From: Angiostrongylus vasorum
Taxonomy: Eukaryota; Nematoda; Chromadorea; Rhabditida; Metastrongylidae
Reading direction: 5' to 3'
Assembly: GCA_018806985.1 (NCBI GenBank)
Contig: JADANN010000352.1
Span: forward strand, 1 to 64,000
DNA length: 64,000 nucleotides
Shown here: piece after piece, positions 32,468 to 44,050 of the stretch
Layout of the letters: each line of letters begins with the position of its first letter
Position numbering within the stretch: the first letter of the stretch is position 1
Notes under the pieces: generated by a model
Told to the model about the DNA's origin: nothing
The model's input: only the letters and a program-made list of their open reading frames with translations
Database searches by the model: none
Translations under genes and position numbers: made by a program

Positions 32468-32760
32468 GGCAGGGTATTATGTGGAATACAACCACAGGGA
32501 TGCAAAGATATGAAGAAAACTCGAAACCTCACGTGCGTTTCAAACCCGTGATTACCCTTTCCGGGAGCTCATTTGTTATCCATTTCACCAACGCATGCCG
32601 TTACTTCACCTTTATCTTAGCTGGTTTTTTACCTCAACGATCTCATCAGCATTCACCCATCAACGTGAACCATTTTCGGAGCACAGCTTTGCGGATTCAA
32701 TGCAGATTTGTGCTCCCGGGATTATTCCTGTTGACGGGTGATTGTCGATAGCACCGTTAG
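32468..32760. repeat. Decayed SINE-A copies
   Basis: 'tttttatggcagggtattat' followed by 'aaagatatgaagaaaactcg' and 'gtgattaccctttccgggag' matches reverse SINE-A. A short forward piece then follows ('ttcaatgcagatttgtgctc ... cctgttgacgggtgattg'). Confidence 0.5.
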
Positions 32761-33309
32761 GGTATATCACTGACGACAGAAAGGCAAAGGGAGGACCTAG
32801 CACTGAAGTAATCAAAATATACCACTTACCAGAATTCTGAGTTGGAATACTTAGATTTCAAAACTGCGACTAAGCAGTAAATATGCTTTCATTGATAAAC
32901 TAACACGTTGTTCATAAATATTTGTTTGGCTGATGGTTCGACGTTTTGGTCTTCCTCAGAGCCGGTGATCCGAGTTTATGTCCACAATCTTCCGTACTAT
33001 CGATGTGGTTGGTGTCTTGGTCATGGTATCGAGTCGGACTTTCTTTAGTGCAGCATCACTTAAATGAGGCTCTCTCACCCGGCAATGGACTTTCATCGAG
33101 GACAATTGAAGCTGATAGTGATTGATTGTGCAGCGACAATAACTTATTGTCCCTCTACAATCCATCCCGCAGAATTCGGCGCCATTGCCAGCTAGCACAG
33201 AGCTTAACAATATTAACAAAAAAAACAAGGACCTAGCTTCTTAAACAAATATCTTGAGGACGAAGGATAAAGAACTGATAAGTCCCTTATGCTTTTGACT
33301 TAATTTATC

Positions 33310-33475
33310 CATTGTTGAAGTTACTAAATGCATATTAGATGCAAAATCAGTGCTTTTTATCATCCAACACAAGTCTGGTACCAATTTGCCGACTACGGAA
33401 GGTGTGGGGACTTAGTTTGCGCAGCGCGTGAGACCGAATCAATGCCCACGTGTGCATTCAAGTGAACCACACCAC
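33310..33475 (-). repeat. Decayed SINE-B-like copy
   Basis: 'tttttatcatccaacacaag' and 'tctggtaccaatttgccgac' match the reverse SINE-B body. 'cccacgtgtgcattcaagtg' then stands where the head should be, but the B and A boxes are lost. Confidence 0.5.
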
Positions 33476-35739
33476 TGAGTTTCGCGCCTCATCTTACAGA
33501 ACAAAAAAGTCTTCTTTTAGAAAAAAGTTGGTAGATTCTAGTTGTTTTCAACGTTTGTAATGGTGTCAGAAATGATGACAGTGTCATGAACTATTGAACA
33601 ATCTCAGTTGACGACAATTATGGACTTACGTACATCGGTGATGAGTCCATCGACGTCACATTCACCGCCGGAGAAGAAATTACGCACTGAATGACGTAAC
33701 TGCCATCAATCAATAAAAGTCAATACATATGTAACTGTAGTACTCGTCAAGCGTATACTAGGTGTCTATTGTTCTACTATTATTTTTTTCCCGTGCTTTT
33801 TTTCGTTTCCCAAAGAAATCCGTCTAGTTATGCCTAACAACGGATTTTTAAGCAGTGTTTTCAGTATCACACTATGATGAATTCGTTTTCCTCTTTCAGT
33901 GTTTTCATTCGTGATTTCGTTTCTTTCGATGATTTGAACTTAGACAATTCTTTGTTGAAAACAAGACACTAATATTTTTCTTGATTGTTTCGTTATTTTC
34001 TTCTCTTCGTCTCTTCTCTTGTACAGAAACGAATGTTAGTGAATGAAGAGTGATTTTCGGATTTTTAGAATCTTCAGAATGGATTTCTTTCAGGGCTTTC
34101 ACGAACTATGTCAGCCGGACATAACGTTTGATAACCAAGAAAGCTTTTCCCAGAGGGGATGAAAAAAGACCGTGTCGCTCATTTGTCCCATTATTCTGTC
34201 AGGTGTCAGCAATTTCTGAAATGCGTGTATACTCCCAAGTAAGCTTTCAAACAAAGACGTCGAACATCTTCGCTAGCTCGTTGTTCACCTGGAAACTAGA
34301 TTTCTCCTTTGAATCGCTCGACTCATCATCAGATATTTCACATTTAAAAAAGAGAAATTCACATATGAGGAAATAAGTCGCGAGGTTAAACAAAAATCTT
34401 GGTGAACTCAGGTGAGTAATGCAAGACAGCGACCCTAACGAAACGAACGTAGCTGAACGTCAACCTAAGCAGCAATCGATTTTCTTCTAACTTCTATACA
34501 GAAACTAATCAGTGAGAAAACTAAGCAAACGGAAACATCTAGAGAAGAATAACAGTATATTGCTGCTGGCACCTGCTAAAAGTACTGAGATATTTGGCAT
34601 TGAAAGGAAAAACAACCGCTTCAAAAAACTAGTTTACCTAAAGTTCCTTACATTTAAGAAAAAAAATTTAGAAAAGTTTCAAAAGCAGAAGGTAAATGAT
34701 CATCATCAAACCAATGAAAGCTCAGATAACAAAGATGAAAATGGATCTTACAGAAAAGTTATGCCGAGCCGTATTCTCTGATGAATTACTAGAAAGTGAA
34801 GCTTGGTAACTCTAAGAAAAATGGAGGAAAAACAGCGAATAAAAGGCAATAGAGTACAGCGAAAGCAGAAAGTCTGCTCGGCTCGAATTTTATCGTCGCT
34901 GCGGAATAATATGATATTCACCGAAACTGAAGAACATTACCTGTTATCGACATGACACGTGATTCTGTGAAAGTGTAATCGGAGACAGGATACTGCTCTG
35001 GCAAGCAATACTGAAGAATTTCTATCATTGATATGTAGGAGTGGTGAAGAAGCAGAAACTAGTTTTAGATGATATTCTCCATTATAACCTAATTTGTAGC
35101 GGTTCAGGACAGTATACAATAATATACAATGTGTTCTAGTGAAAGGCTAAGTGGCACAGTTGTCCTTTACATCGCTCGGCTTGGCAGTAGATGATGGGAT
35201 CGGTGCGATAGGCGATAACGCTTCAGGGATCGGCTCTAAGCCTAAACTCATTAGTTACTGCAATAATCTTTAGCGGTAAAAAAAAACCTGGGCCCAATAA
35301 TAAAAAAAATGAAAAAAACATGCAATATTTATTATTTGCACAGTGGTTGTACCTCTGGCTTCTTGTTGGCATTTGGGTCTGAAGGATGGAACAGTGAAGT
35401 TAGGACGATATATATCAGGATCCGAAAGACCACGACTCAACTTCATTGATAATGATTTCCTTAACAAATATTGAAAACATGTGCTTGAGAATAACTTCTT
35501 TCTTACAGATTGACTTTGTTTCACTTTTTATTACGGAATCATCATCAATTATACCGAGTCCTTATCACAGGTTTTCCTTCATATCTCGTGTAACTGAGCA
35601 GGACACAGTACGCCAACACCTACATGTGTGATGCGGTTATCCCAAAACAACCAAAACTCATTAAACCAAATCTTTCATTCTTTGGCTTGTAAAATATTCT
35701 AAACGCCCGAAATATTTGTTGCTAATGTCGATCTAGATA

Positions 35740-36005
35740 CACGTTTAAGTGCACTGGTAAGAAGTGGCCAATGGTTCGATTCCACGCCATCAGCTCACTA
35801 AGTCTCCAGACCTTCTGACGTTGGCAGTTTGGTACTAGACATATGTGGGAAGAGAGCAACACTTTTTTTGATACATCTCTAGGCCGTGAAAAGTCACTGT
35901 ATAAGCCAGAAGTGCATTCACTCATTTCTAACGATGGTTGATGAAGTCGAATGAATGCGTGGCGCATCCCTCAGGGATTAACCAAGAAGAAACCTTTGAT
36001 CCCTT
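35740..36005 (+). repeat. SINE-B copy, 5' end decayed
   Basis: B-box-like 'caatggttcgattccacgcc', then 'ggtactagacatatgtggga', 'gatacatctctaggcc' and 'gcatccctcagggatta' in the normal order. The A box is poorly preserved. Confidence 0.65.
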
Positions 36006-36044
36006 CTTAAATGTCATTCTGATTTTTAAAACAAAGTACCTTTT

Positions 36045-36198
36045 TATTCCCAGCAAGAAAAATAGCGTGCTCGATTTCTACCGCAGATATCTGAGCTCCG
36101 GAGTTTTGCAAATATCTCAGCATCATTGTGGTTGCATTTCGCATATTACCCAGCTTTGAAAAAATTGCAGTAGGCAACAAATAAAAAGTTAACATCGC
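36045..36198 (+). repeat. SINE-A 3' half
   Basis: This begins near the B box ('agcgtgctcgatttctaccg') and continues with 'ctccggagttttgcaaatat', 'cagcatcattgtggttgcat' and 'aggcaacaaataaaaagtta'. It is 5'-truncated, as retroposed copies often are. Confidence 0.7.
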
Positions 36199-36204
36199 AA
36201 TTTT

Positions 36205-36492
36205 GACTAAATCCTAACCTTTACTAGGTTCAGTGCCAATTTGTGCTGTCCAGATCGATTCCGTTGACGGGTGATGGGTAATGGCACTGATCGATAGAAT
36301 TAGCTAAGAAACAGGTGATACGAAGCACTTGCATGGTGTGGTGGTGAACGCGATAGCCACCAGAAAGGGTAATAGCGTCTCCGATCCTCAATGCAGAGTT
36401 TAACAAATATCTTAGCATCATTGTGGTTGTATTTCACATAACACACTGCCATGGAAAACTGTAGTAGGCAATAAATAAAAGGCTAACAAAGT
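36205..36492 (+). repeat. SINE-A copy, tRNA-derived
   Basis: Leader 'ggttcagtgccaatttgtgc' and 'ccgttgacgggtgatgg'. Then the tRNA-like core: A-box region 'gcatggtgtggtggtgaacg' and B-box region 'gtctccgatcctcaatgc'. Then 'gagtttaacaaatatcttag' and the tail 'aggcaataaataaaaggcta'. Confidence 0.75.
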
Positions 36493-36559
36493 TCTTTTTG
36501 ATCGACTTCCTATTAACTCGGCACTGGATTACAATTATCTCGTCTTCATTTTCAGAAAT

Positions 36560-36754
36560 CGTGAGGCTTTTACTCAGCACACGTTTATTTCCTTGCAAAA
36601 AGAACATACAACAAAACGAACAACGGCAGCTGACGTTTCGGTAGTATCGCCTTCTTCAGAGCCTGGAAGGGTACACTGATACGCAGTTTACTAGGTCAAA
36701 CCGTAGAATTCTTTTTTCTAAAGAAATAAATGTGTGCTGAGTAACAATCTCGCG
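36560..36754. mobile_element. Short terminal-inverted-repeat element (MITE-like)
   Basis: About 195 bp with ends that are near-perfect inverted repeats of about 31 bp. The left end is 'cgtgaggcttttactcagca...'; the reverse complement of the right end is 'cgcgagattgttactcagca...'; both continue to a TTTATTT. The interior carries the family D core ('gacgtttcggtagtatcgcc', 'ttcttcagagcc'). It has no coding capacity, so it would need a transposase from elsewhere. Confidence 0.65.
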
Positions 36755-36762
36755 GTTTAACT

Positions 36763-37470
36763 TCAATGATGCTGAGATATTTGCAAAACTCCGGACCGCA
36801 GGTGTCTGTGGTGGGGAACGAACGCGCTATTGTCCTTTCCGGGGAGTAACGCGTTCACCACCACACCATGCGGGTCCTTCGTTTCGCCTGTCTCTCAGCT
36901 AGTTCTATCGATCTTTCTTCATACTCTGATTATCGACAAAAGAAACTTTTTCAGCAATCTCGCATTGCTGAAAAAGTTTTTTATCGATAATCAGAGTATA
37001 AAAAAAGCCTGTCCGTAATGGCTCCTGGATACTGCACCCAAATGCAGAGGACTACAGTAGCAGCAGTAGAAACCACCAAGAAAAAACTCGTTATTAAAAT
37101 GTGTGGGACGCGAAGTTTTATCCCACTGATCAACCCCCGTAAAACATTGTATAGGATAAATCCACTTTCCTTTAGTGAAATGGTTAACGAAACACGAATC
37201 TGGTCACCGGGTGCCAGTGAAATTCACTTGAGAAACGGTTCGAAGATGTTGAGATGTGAGCAAAATTCGAGACCTCGAACTTCAAATTCGAGATTAATTT
37301 CTCCTATGGCTCACGTGTTGTCTACTAGGCAAACAGAGACACTTGCTTTACCTTCCTCTCGGCCACACTTTTTACTCTATAAGTGCTACCGGCAATCATT
37401 CGCTCTAGCGGGAATGATCTGGGGAGCACAAATCGGAACTGAACCCAGCCAAGCTGAAACTGCTGCCGAA
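36763..37470 (-). repeat. SINE-A copy split by an insert
   Basis: 36,763-36,913 is a well-conserved reverse SINE-A head with its B and A boxes ('ggggaacgaacgcgctattg', 'gcgttcaccaccacaccatg'). The expected continuation, equivalent to 'agtgccatcagcaatcaccc' in other copies, resumes only at 37,382 and runs to the leader 'gaacccagccaagctg'. The 468 bp between are foreign to the SINE. A 162-codon open frame that crosses the right junction (37,018-37,506) is therefore an artefact. Confidence 0.7.
36914..37381. mobile_element. Insert within a SINE, with a large hairpin
   Basis: The insert lies exactly between two halves of a SINE-A copy. Its left part is a hairpin: arms 36,921-36,958 and 36,964-36,999 are complementary apart from one small bulge and a mismatch, with a 5-nt loop. 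The right part holds a decayed stretch that may itself be SINE-A-like. Termini do not match a class I know. A nested insertion is the simplest reading; local rearrangement is the alternative. Confidence 0.5.
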
Positions 37471-37689
37471 GTCACAAACAGTATTTCAAATCATTCCCTG
37501 CCGTGAAAAAAAGGAATACGGAGTATTTAAAAAGTTAATACATTATAAGAGTTTAAGCAAATTATTCTTATTCTTGAATTGGCACACGGATAGGAAGTAT
37601 TGCAGTAGTTAGTGATGTCGACTCCTTACCCTAACATTTTTCTCCAGACTACGTGGGAACGCCTTGCCCCAGTTATGTCAACGATTGCG

Positions 37690-37858
37690 AGAAGAATTTA
37701 CTCGACCACTATTCTACGGCATTCATAAAAGAAGATGAAATCCACAAGCAGCACCCGAAACAACGTAAGATCTTTGTTGACGATGAATGCGAGGAAAAGG
37801 CACCGACTGCAGTAAGCGCCTTGGAACCACACAGTAGATGTGATGACGAGTTTTAAAG
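37690..37858 (+). repeat. SINE-like 3' body
   Basis: Same block order as 18,690-18,867: 'ctacggcattcataaa', 'cagcacccgaaacaac', 'gacgatgaatgcgaggaa', 'gtagatgtgatgacg'. Confidence 0.65.
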
Positions 37859-38644
37859 GAACAAACTCGCGAATATGTGGCAAAAATTTGTGAAAAACTT
37901 GTTTAGTAAGATCTTCCTGCAAGAGAAATCCAGGAAAAACCACCAAAATCCTTGGTCAGTAGTGTTTGATTTGAAATTTACAAGCGCAAATACGCGCAAA
38001 CACAAATGTTCAAGCACTATTTTACACCATGAATTTTCCAAAGAATAACAATGGACAAAAAAAACTGGACATTTCCAAATTTCTTTGGTTCCTGCAAAAG
38101 CCGAAGATTTTCTAGAGCGTAACACGAAAGGTCGTTTGATGAAAATATTCACAAAATGTTGACACGAAAGGAAAAGCGTTAATGTTAATCTATGAAGACT
38201 ATCAAGAGACAGTAAGTTGTAATTTTCGAGGGGGTGACAAAGACATTGTGGAATTTTTATCGGCGTTTACAAAGTTTCTACAATATTTGAACTAAAGCGG
38301 ACCTTGATGCCACCGGACTGTTGTGTGTGGAGGAGTAACGTCGCCGAATGAACGGTGAGTTGACAAGAATGAAAGGTGGTCGTACAGAATCCTTCGATAT
38401 GCCTACCTAAAAGTAGATGGTAAAATCGTATTCAAGTGACCAGATTTAAGTTTGTCGTGTTAAATCTTCACCTTATTTCAATACATCTTCACTGCAAGAA
38501 TACATAAAGATCTCAACCCGCATCAATTTCGCACGAAATCAAAGGCACAAATTTATCAAGCAAACAGGAATTAAGATGTCTAGTGAATACATAAGACACT
38601 GTAGAAGTCGCTTTCTCTATATTAATAAACTGTTACTACCAATA

Positions 38645-38935
38645 AGGAGTCGTATGGCGCAGTGGTTCGAGGCTCCATGCAACACATACGTGGAATCGAT
38701 CTCCACTCACATTGCCCACCAAGCCTTCCATCCCTCCGTGGTCAGCAAATTGTTGCCAGACTTGTTTGGGAGGATAGCAACACTGGCTCGATACATCGGT
38801 AAGCCACCGCGAGTCATTGTAATGGCCAGATATGCATTCAATCATTTCCAAACGATGCTTATTGAAGTCGAATCCTTGGCGCATCCCTCAGGAGTTGATC
38901 TACGCCGCAAACTTTATTTTTTTATCCTTCTCATC
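38645..38935 (+). repeat. SINE-B copy, tRNA-derived
   Basis: A box 'tatggcgcagtggttcga', B box 'gtggaatcgatctcc', then the full body ('ccttccatccctccgtggtc', 'gatacatcggtaagccaccg', 'gcatccctcaggagttgatc'). A 134-codon open frame over it is a repeat artefact. Confidence 0.8.
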
Positions 38936-39486
38936 CAGATATTTGCAGAATATTTTGCAGAGTGTGGAAAAGAAAAATGACCCAAAAATGATACTTATAA
39001 CTTGCCAACAACATCAGCGAGTGGTTACGCCATATGTAACCGCGGTTCTAATCCTGGTGTTATAGAAGTAACGAAACTGTGCGATTACACAAAAGTTTTA
39101 GCAACTACTACGCAGTGTGAACAGACTATACACACAAAGACAAGTAACACAAGTAATTGAAATACCCAAGGCTCGTTTTCCTCTTCGCATTCTGGAATCT
39201 CTTGTACAGATCGTGCTATAGAGCGAATCTTCTCATCACGTCGTGGCGTCGGCGACGGTTGCGATTCGCAGAACTTGGCAACCGCTGTGCAAGCGACATG
39301 CATCCTACTGGTTGACATCGTCTACAAATAAGTTTCTAAATTGTAGTAGGATATTTGCAATCCAAGTGTTATCGTTCCCATTTATTTGTTAAGCGTTGCT
39401 AAGCGAGACACAGATCAATTCAGTGGAAGACGTCACACTACAAGAAATCATCGTTGTCCTAAGCACTTGTTCTTTTATAGATAAAC

Positions 39487-39524
39487 TAACACGAGGTTCA
39501 CAAAGAGAACAAACCTCGTGTTAA
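39487..39524. repeat. Short inverted repeat
   Basis: 'taacacgaggtt' and 'aaacctcgtgtta' face each other across about 12 nt. The same AACACGAGGTT sequence forms part of the inverted ends of the fold-back element at 46,210-46,785, so this may be a relic of a related element. Confidence 0.6.
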
Positions 39525-39609
39525 TTTGCCTATGAAAGAATACGTGTTAAATAGTTATTCCGAAGTTAGAGGAAAGCGGGTTCTTGAAATATGAGTAAAT
39601 ATTTTGCGT

Positions 39610-39965
39610 ATTCCGGAGTTCTTCAAATATCTCAGACTGATGGTGGTCACATTTCGCACCATATCCCGCCATGGGAAAAAGAATAGGCAGTGATTAAAAA
39701 GTATCTACACTGTGATTTATGCTACAGCTCCAGCTTAACTGAGTTCAATGCCGTCTCGTGCTCTCCAGACCAATCCCGTTGACGGGTGATTGCTGATAGC
39801 ACCTATAGGTCAACAACATGGCTGAGAGAAAGGCGAAACGGAGAACTCTCATGGTGTGGTGGTTAACGCGTTAGCTCCCGGAAAGAGTAATAACGTGTTC
39901 GATACCCACCGCAGACACCTGCAGCCTGGAGATTTGCGATTATTTCAGTATCATTGTGGTTATAA
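39610..39965 (+). repeat. SINE-A copy preceded by a SINE-A tail
   Basis: 39,610-39,695 is a 3' end ('aaatatctcagactgatggt ... gcagtgattaaaaagta'). 39,715-39,965 is a nearly complete forward copy with A-box region 'tggtgtggtggttaacgcgt' and B-box region 'acgtgttcgatacccaccgc'; it ends early after 'attgtggttataag'. Confidence 0.75.
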
Positions 39966-40565
39966 GAAAATATTGTTCTTATCACATGCTCGACATCACA
40001 TGTACTGAGCTGTTGAGATCTCGGCACTTCTTCCATTCGATTCCTCGAATTCACCATCCACGAAAAATTTCAATAAATCAGAGATAAGTCTGGTAGAAAT
40101 TTAGGAAGAAATTCAGGGTGAGCTCAACTCCTACGATATGATTCCGTTTTCTGAAAGCCGAACCAATTTGCAAAAAATCTGTTTTCAACACGCTATTTGT
40201 ACTTGGCTAATTATCGACCGCCCAGTTAACACAGAAAAAGATTACTTTTAATTCATGTGGTGGTGCAGAACGACTCAGTACGCTTGGTTTACCAACGAAA
40301 CAAGAATAGTGATGTTTTGGACATTTTTTTGCCACTCAACAAGAGAAAATGTGCAAAGGTGGGCTCTATCTTAACCTAAATTTTACTCGCACTTGGGTAT
40401 CTGTAGTGAAATATGGAAGCACTTAAAGCAATATAATACAGTGCTACGCAATGCAGTTCGACATCTAGGAACCAGTTCTCCCTTTCCTCTACTGGTCGTT
40501 AGAGGAAGGAGTTTCGAAGGAAATGTCTTAGCCATTTTTTGTTTAACGTTGTTCTTTTTTTCCAG

Positions 40566-40601
40566 TTCAAGGGTAACATTTCTGTACGAATTCGAGATGA
40601 C
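40566..40601 (+). other. Exon-like 36-nt segment
   Basis: It lies between a strong acceptor (TTTTTTTCCAG) and a strong donor (GTGAGTTT), is a multiple of three and is open as FKGNISVRIRDD. It could be a downstream exon of the RNF220-like gene (phase 0 on both sides, matching exon 8), a piece of an unseen gene, or chance. Confidence 0.2.
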
Positions 40602-40824
40602 GTGAGTTTCTAATTTGTTTTTCTTAACTTCGTCTTCGCTTCACTATGAGTTCGGTACCCTGATAGAACGACATCAACTTAACGGTCAATCCGTAACTAT
40701 AAACAATCCGTTTTGTATGCAAATTAACTTAAAAATGAAAAATCTACACAGGAAAACGTTTAAGGAGCCAATAAAGTATTGTAGAAGGCAAGCAAAAGGT
40801 TGAAAAAATTCTTCAGGGAATTTA

Positions 40825-40980
40825 TCATTTTACCGTGTTTGACCGGGTAGATTACTGTCAACATGACCTTTCCAGGCTCTAAGGAAAGCGAAATCCGCCG
40901 AAAACTCAGCCTCATAGCAATAAAGAGTGAATGAAATAACCCCCTCGTGTTTGCCCAACAATAATACAAAGAATTATTTG
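40825..40980 (+). repeat. Interspersed repeat family D
   Basis: Second clear copy of the block order seen at 29,860-30,010: 'cgggtagattactgtcaac', 'gacctttccaggctctaagg', 'gcgaaatccgccgaaaa', then 'ccctcgtgtttgcccaac'. The CCTCGTGTTTG end is shared with the fold-back element at 46,210-46,785. Confidence 0.6.
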
Positions 40981-41221
40981 ATCAATGCCGTGGTTAATAG
41001 AAAGTCGGTCGTGGGACTAACATTTTAGTGTTGATAAAGGGAAATGGAAAAAGCTTCACCGACAGAGCCACAATAACATGCTAGAAAAGCTTGCGAGGAA
41101 AAAATAGAGCAGTCAAAATTGCAAAGGAACTGAGATCGTGGTGATGATAAGCGAGTTAGAACTGCATTAAAGTTAAATTCAGTCAAAGCAGAAAAATTGA
41201 AAACTTAAAGCATTAGTGAAA

Positions 41222-41365
41222 ATGGACGCAAGCAAGGAAAAAACTGTAAGAAAATTGGGTATTCTAGAAATAGGGCAAAACGAAAATGTTTTGGAGTTAA
41301 AGGAAAATATTAAGAGGATGCTTTATGCTGTGGTGAAAAGAAAATCCTCAGGCATAAAAAAATGA
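41222..41365 (+). CDS. Candidate 47-codon ORF, Lys/Glu-rich
   Basis: An ATG-initiated frame rich in Lys, Glu, Leu and Ile, predicted helical (ENVLELKENIKRMLYAVVKR at 21-40). No upstream acceptor is obvious. The length alone is not significant; it is kept only because its composition is more protein-like than that of the neighbouring frames. No family is recognised. Confidence 0.15.
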   Translation: MDASKEKTVRKLGILEIGQNENVLELKENIKRMLYAVVKRKSSGIKK

Positions 41366-42079
41366 AAGAAGAAGGGTTCGGTATTGATCGATTTCCCGGA
41401 TGCGCCTTGCATTCGACTCCATTCGTACCGTTGTAAAGGTGACTAAATGATCATTCGTTCCATACAATCACTGGCCGAGGTATATTCATCGAGTAGTGTT
41501 TGCATTTTTCCAGACCATATATGTCCACCATACATTGCTTATCATGGAGGGTTGGGAATTTGGTTAGCTCGTGGTATATTATGCGTGGCACATTATGAAA
41601 CCAAATTACGCATGGGTATTGCAGAGTGCACCTGACGAAATTTGTTGAAATGAAAAAATCTTAGAAGGGTAGTAGACGAATTTCAGTATTAGAATGTACT
41701 AAAAATATTCTGATCGGTGGTATGACCTGTCATCACAACTATCTAGAGAGTTACTTAACGTCAACTTTCTCTAACCATAGCAGCTGTATCAGAATGAATT
41801 CAGTCAGAGTCTACAAATCAATGTGTTTGGTCACTGAAAGGGCAATCTAAGGTCAAATTTTACTGAAAAGTGGTCACTTAGTCCTGTATGTAGACCACAT
41901 CTGCCAGTATTCAACAAAAGATCGCAAGAGCTTTTAAAAAACCTCCGGATGAAAGTGTTTCGAAGATCACAGTATGTCGCGGAGTCATTTAAAATACACA
42001 TCAGAAACTCTTCACCATGTAGTCGACCTTCGGCTCGAATTCCTGCAACTCTGAAGAAGGCGATGTGAATGGAAGGAGT

Positions 42080-42245
42080 GGAGATACTGGGGCGCGGGAT
42101 CGAACCCACCTATATTCCAGGGCACCTCTAACCGCTGCGCTACACGCTGTCGTTCCTTATGTGGGAGAGGAGATAAACTCTCAACTGTAGCTCGCAGTCC
42201 GACTCCGAGCAATATCCTCCAGTCGCGATGAGGCGGTAAACCACT
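42080..42245 (-). repeat. tRNA-like SINE of a third type
   Basis: On the minus strand the core reads 'gtgtagcgcagcggttagag', a near-ideal A box, then 'ggtgggttcgatcccgcgcc', a near-ideal B box. It is the best-preserved pol III promoter in the window. The 5' flank ('ggtttaccgcctcatcgcga') matches repeat C rather than SINE-B. A functional tRNA is not supported: acceptor-stem pairing is not evident. Confidence 0.6.
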
Positions 42246-43674
42246 GGGGCGTGACCGTTACGTTGATCCTTCCATTCGTGAAATGTGGCTTCACAGTGCT
42301 GACTCATTCATGAAGAATATTTGGAGACTTTTGTCTTAAATGACCTGCTGTATGCTTTCTCGTTTATCTGGCCTTATGATAGAATTATTTACATAGAAAA
42401 TCAAGCAAGAGAAAAAGCGATAGGAATGACAGCGAGTAGCTGAAATGGCAAGAGTATTACTTTGCAGTGTTAATCTATTTTTGCACTAGGCAGCTCTTAG
42501 TGGATGCTTTATGAGCTGGAATAAGAGAGAGAAAACACTCTGTTTAGACAAACAGAGTAGAACGAAGGTATTCCAAAGTCACACATAGGTTGTAGAAACA
42601 GAAAAGGAGCAAACGAATGTAAGCAAATGCAATCGGAGTTTGATAAGTAGTAGAGGAATAGAGAATGAGCTTCGTCACCGCGACACGATCATCTCAATGT
42701 GAAACTAACCCTCAGAGTAATCGGATTTGGAGGCAGAATTCTCAAGTAGGACATGCATATGTAGCTAGAACGAAAGATTAGCATTCTCTGTGTTAGAAAT
42801 CGACTTCTACTAAGCCTCGGCAAAAATAATTGCTGTTGTCCTGGACTAATCTGGCACCATATAGATTGGCACTCATAAAACTTCCATAAAAGATATCTAA
42901 CTGAGCAGGATACTTACTTAGCTACGTAAGAAGGTGTGCTATTGTAGTAATGCTTACCTAATACGACCCCCATCTGAATATATTGGGTTCTGAATTCGTT
43001 AATTATTCGATGAAAAACTAAACTGACTTTCGGAGCCTTTTCCAAATTTCTCTTAAGCTAAGTCAATTTGTGGAGTTGCGAATTTTTTTGGGAGTTGTAT
43101 CAAAAAGAATGTTTCATACTCATCTGTTACGAAAGCAAAAAACTCTTCACGGAGCAAAAAAGGCAAAAGTTCAATCTGCCTTGGCTTTCAGCACTGGGAC
43201 AAATTTGGGAATAAAACTCAGTGCTTCATTTTACGGATGTTTTTTAATGCAAATCGTTCTTAGTAGAAGATTCTAGAGATAGAAACAACACAGATGACTA
43301 CAATTTGCCTCCAAAACGCCCATAACTGCGCTGGTTTTTGATCCTTCGACGTCGCTTATTCCTATAATTGAAGCGCACAATTTGCAAAAGCATTCCGTTA
43401 TCCATCCACCAGTAGAGGAAGAGAGCTGGATTATTACCCTAGAAGAATAGAGTAATTTCGTAAGACCATTAGTAAAATTTGAACAGAACACGGTAACACG
43501 ACAAACAAAGCCATAACCCTTTCTATCAATGGAACACAGAGAAATGTTGCCGTAGGATGTGAAAGACATGTCGGATTTACGTAGATTACAGCATATGTGT
43601 TAGTTGCAACAATATGAAGCTTAATTGTATATATAAAACTAAATTGAGTGGAAGGATAAAGTATGAAATGTTCA

Positions 43675-44050
43675 GCGTTGGTCCACTCTCGAGGGATGCG
43701 GCAAGCATTCAACTCGACTCCACTCAATAGCATCGTCGAGGTTAATGCTTACTGGGCTTATACATTGAGCCGCTTAGGCCTGCTCAATGCAGCGTTTTTA
43801 TCCTCCCAGATAACCCTGGTGTCAGTTTCTCGAAATGAAAAGATGGAGGACTTGGTCTTCAAGATTAGAAGGAGAATCGACTTGACCAGCATTCTACGAC
43901 ACTCATAAAGAAGATGAAATCTTCAAGTAGCAGCTGAACACACACGCAAAAGTTCGAAGAGCACTGTGAGTGATGGGTGCGAGGAAAACGAATCGAAAGT
44001 GGGAAGTCCTGGGATCTGTAGAGTAGGTATGATGACGGGTCATGAATCCT
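43675..44050. repeat. SINE-B relic (-) next to SINE-like body (+)
   Basis: 43,675-43,835 reads as reverse SINE-B ('gggatgcggcaagcattcaa', 'tatcctcccagataac'-like, 'ggtgtcagtttctcg'). 43,850-44,050 is the forward 3' body with 'ctacgacactcataaagaag', 'gtgcgaggaaaacgaatcga' and 'gatgacgggtcatgaa'. Confidence 0.6.

Noticed and set aside
32956..33228. 90-codon - strand ORF with a signal-peptide-like start
   Set aside because: The apparent start codon is TTG, with no ATG before the upstream stop, and its 3' end runs into the family D core repeat.
34094..34162. Possible terminal exon of the RNF220-like gene (22 residues, phase 0, after TTTCTTTCAG)
   Set aside because: The splice site is good and phase fits, but the residues add no zinc ligands beyond one Cys and no conservation can be judged; kept only as an alternative to the 32,136-32,361 models.
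37018..37506. 162-codon ORF on the + strand
   Set aside because: It spans the junction between the insert (36,914-37,381) and the resumed SINE-A half, so the frame is chimeric and repeat-derived.
42080..42165. Possible tRNA gene on the - strand
   Set aside because: The A and B boxes are excellent, but acceptor-stem pairing is not evident and the flanks match a dispersed repeat leader.
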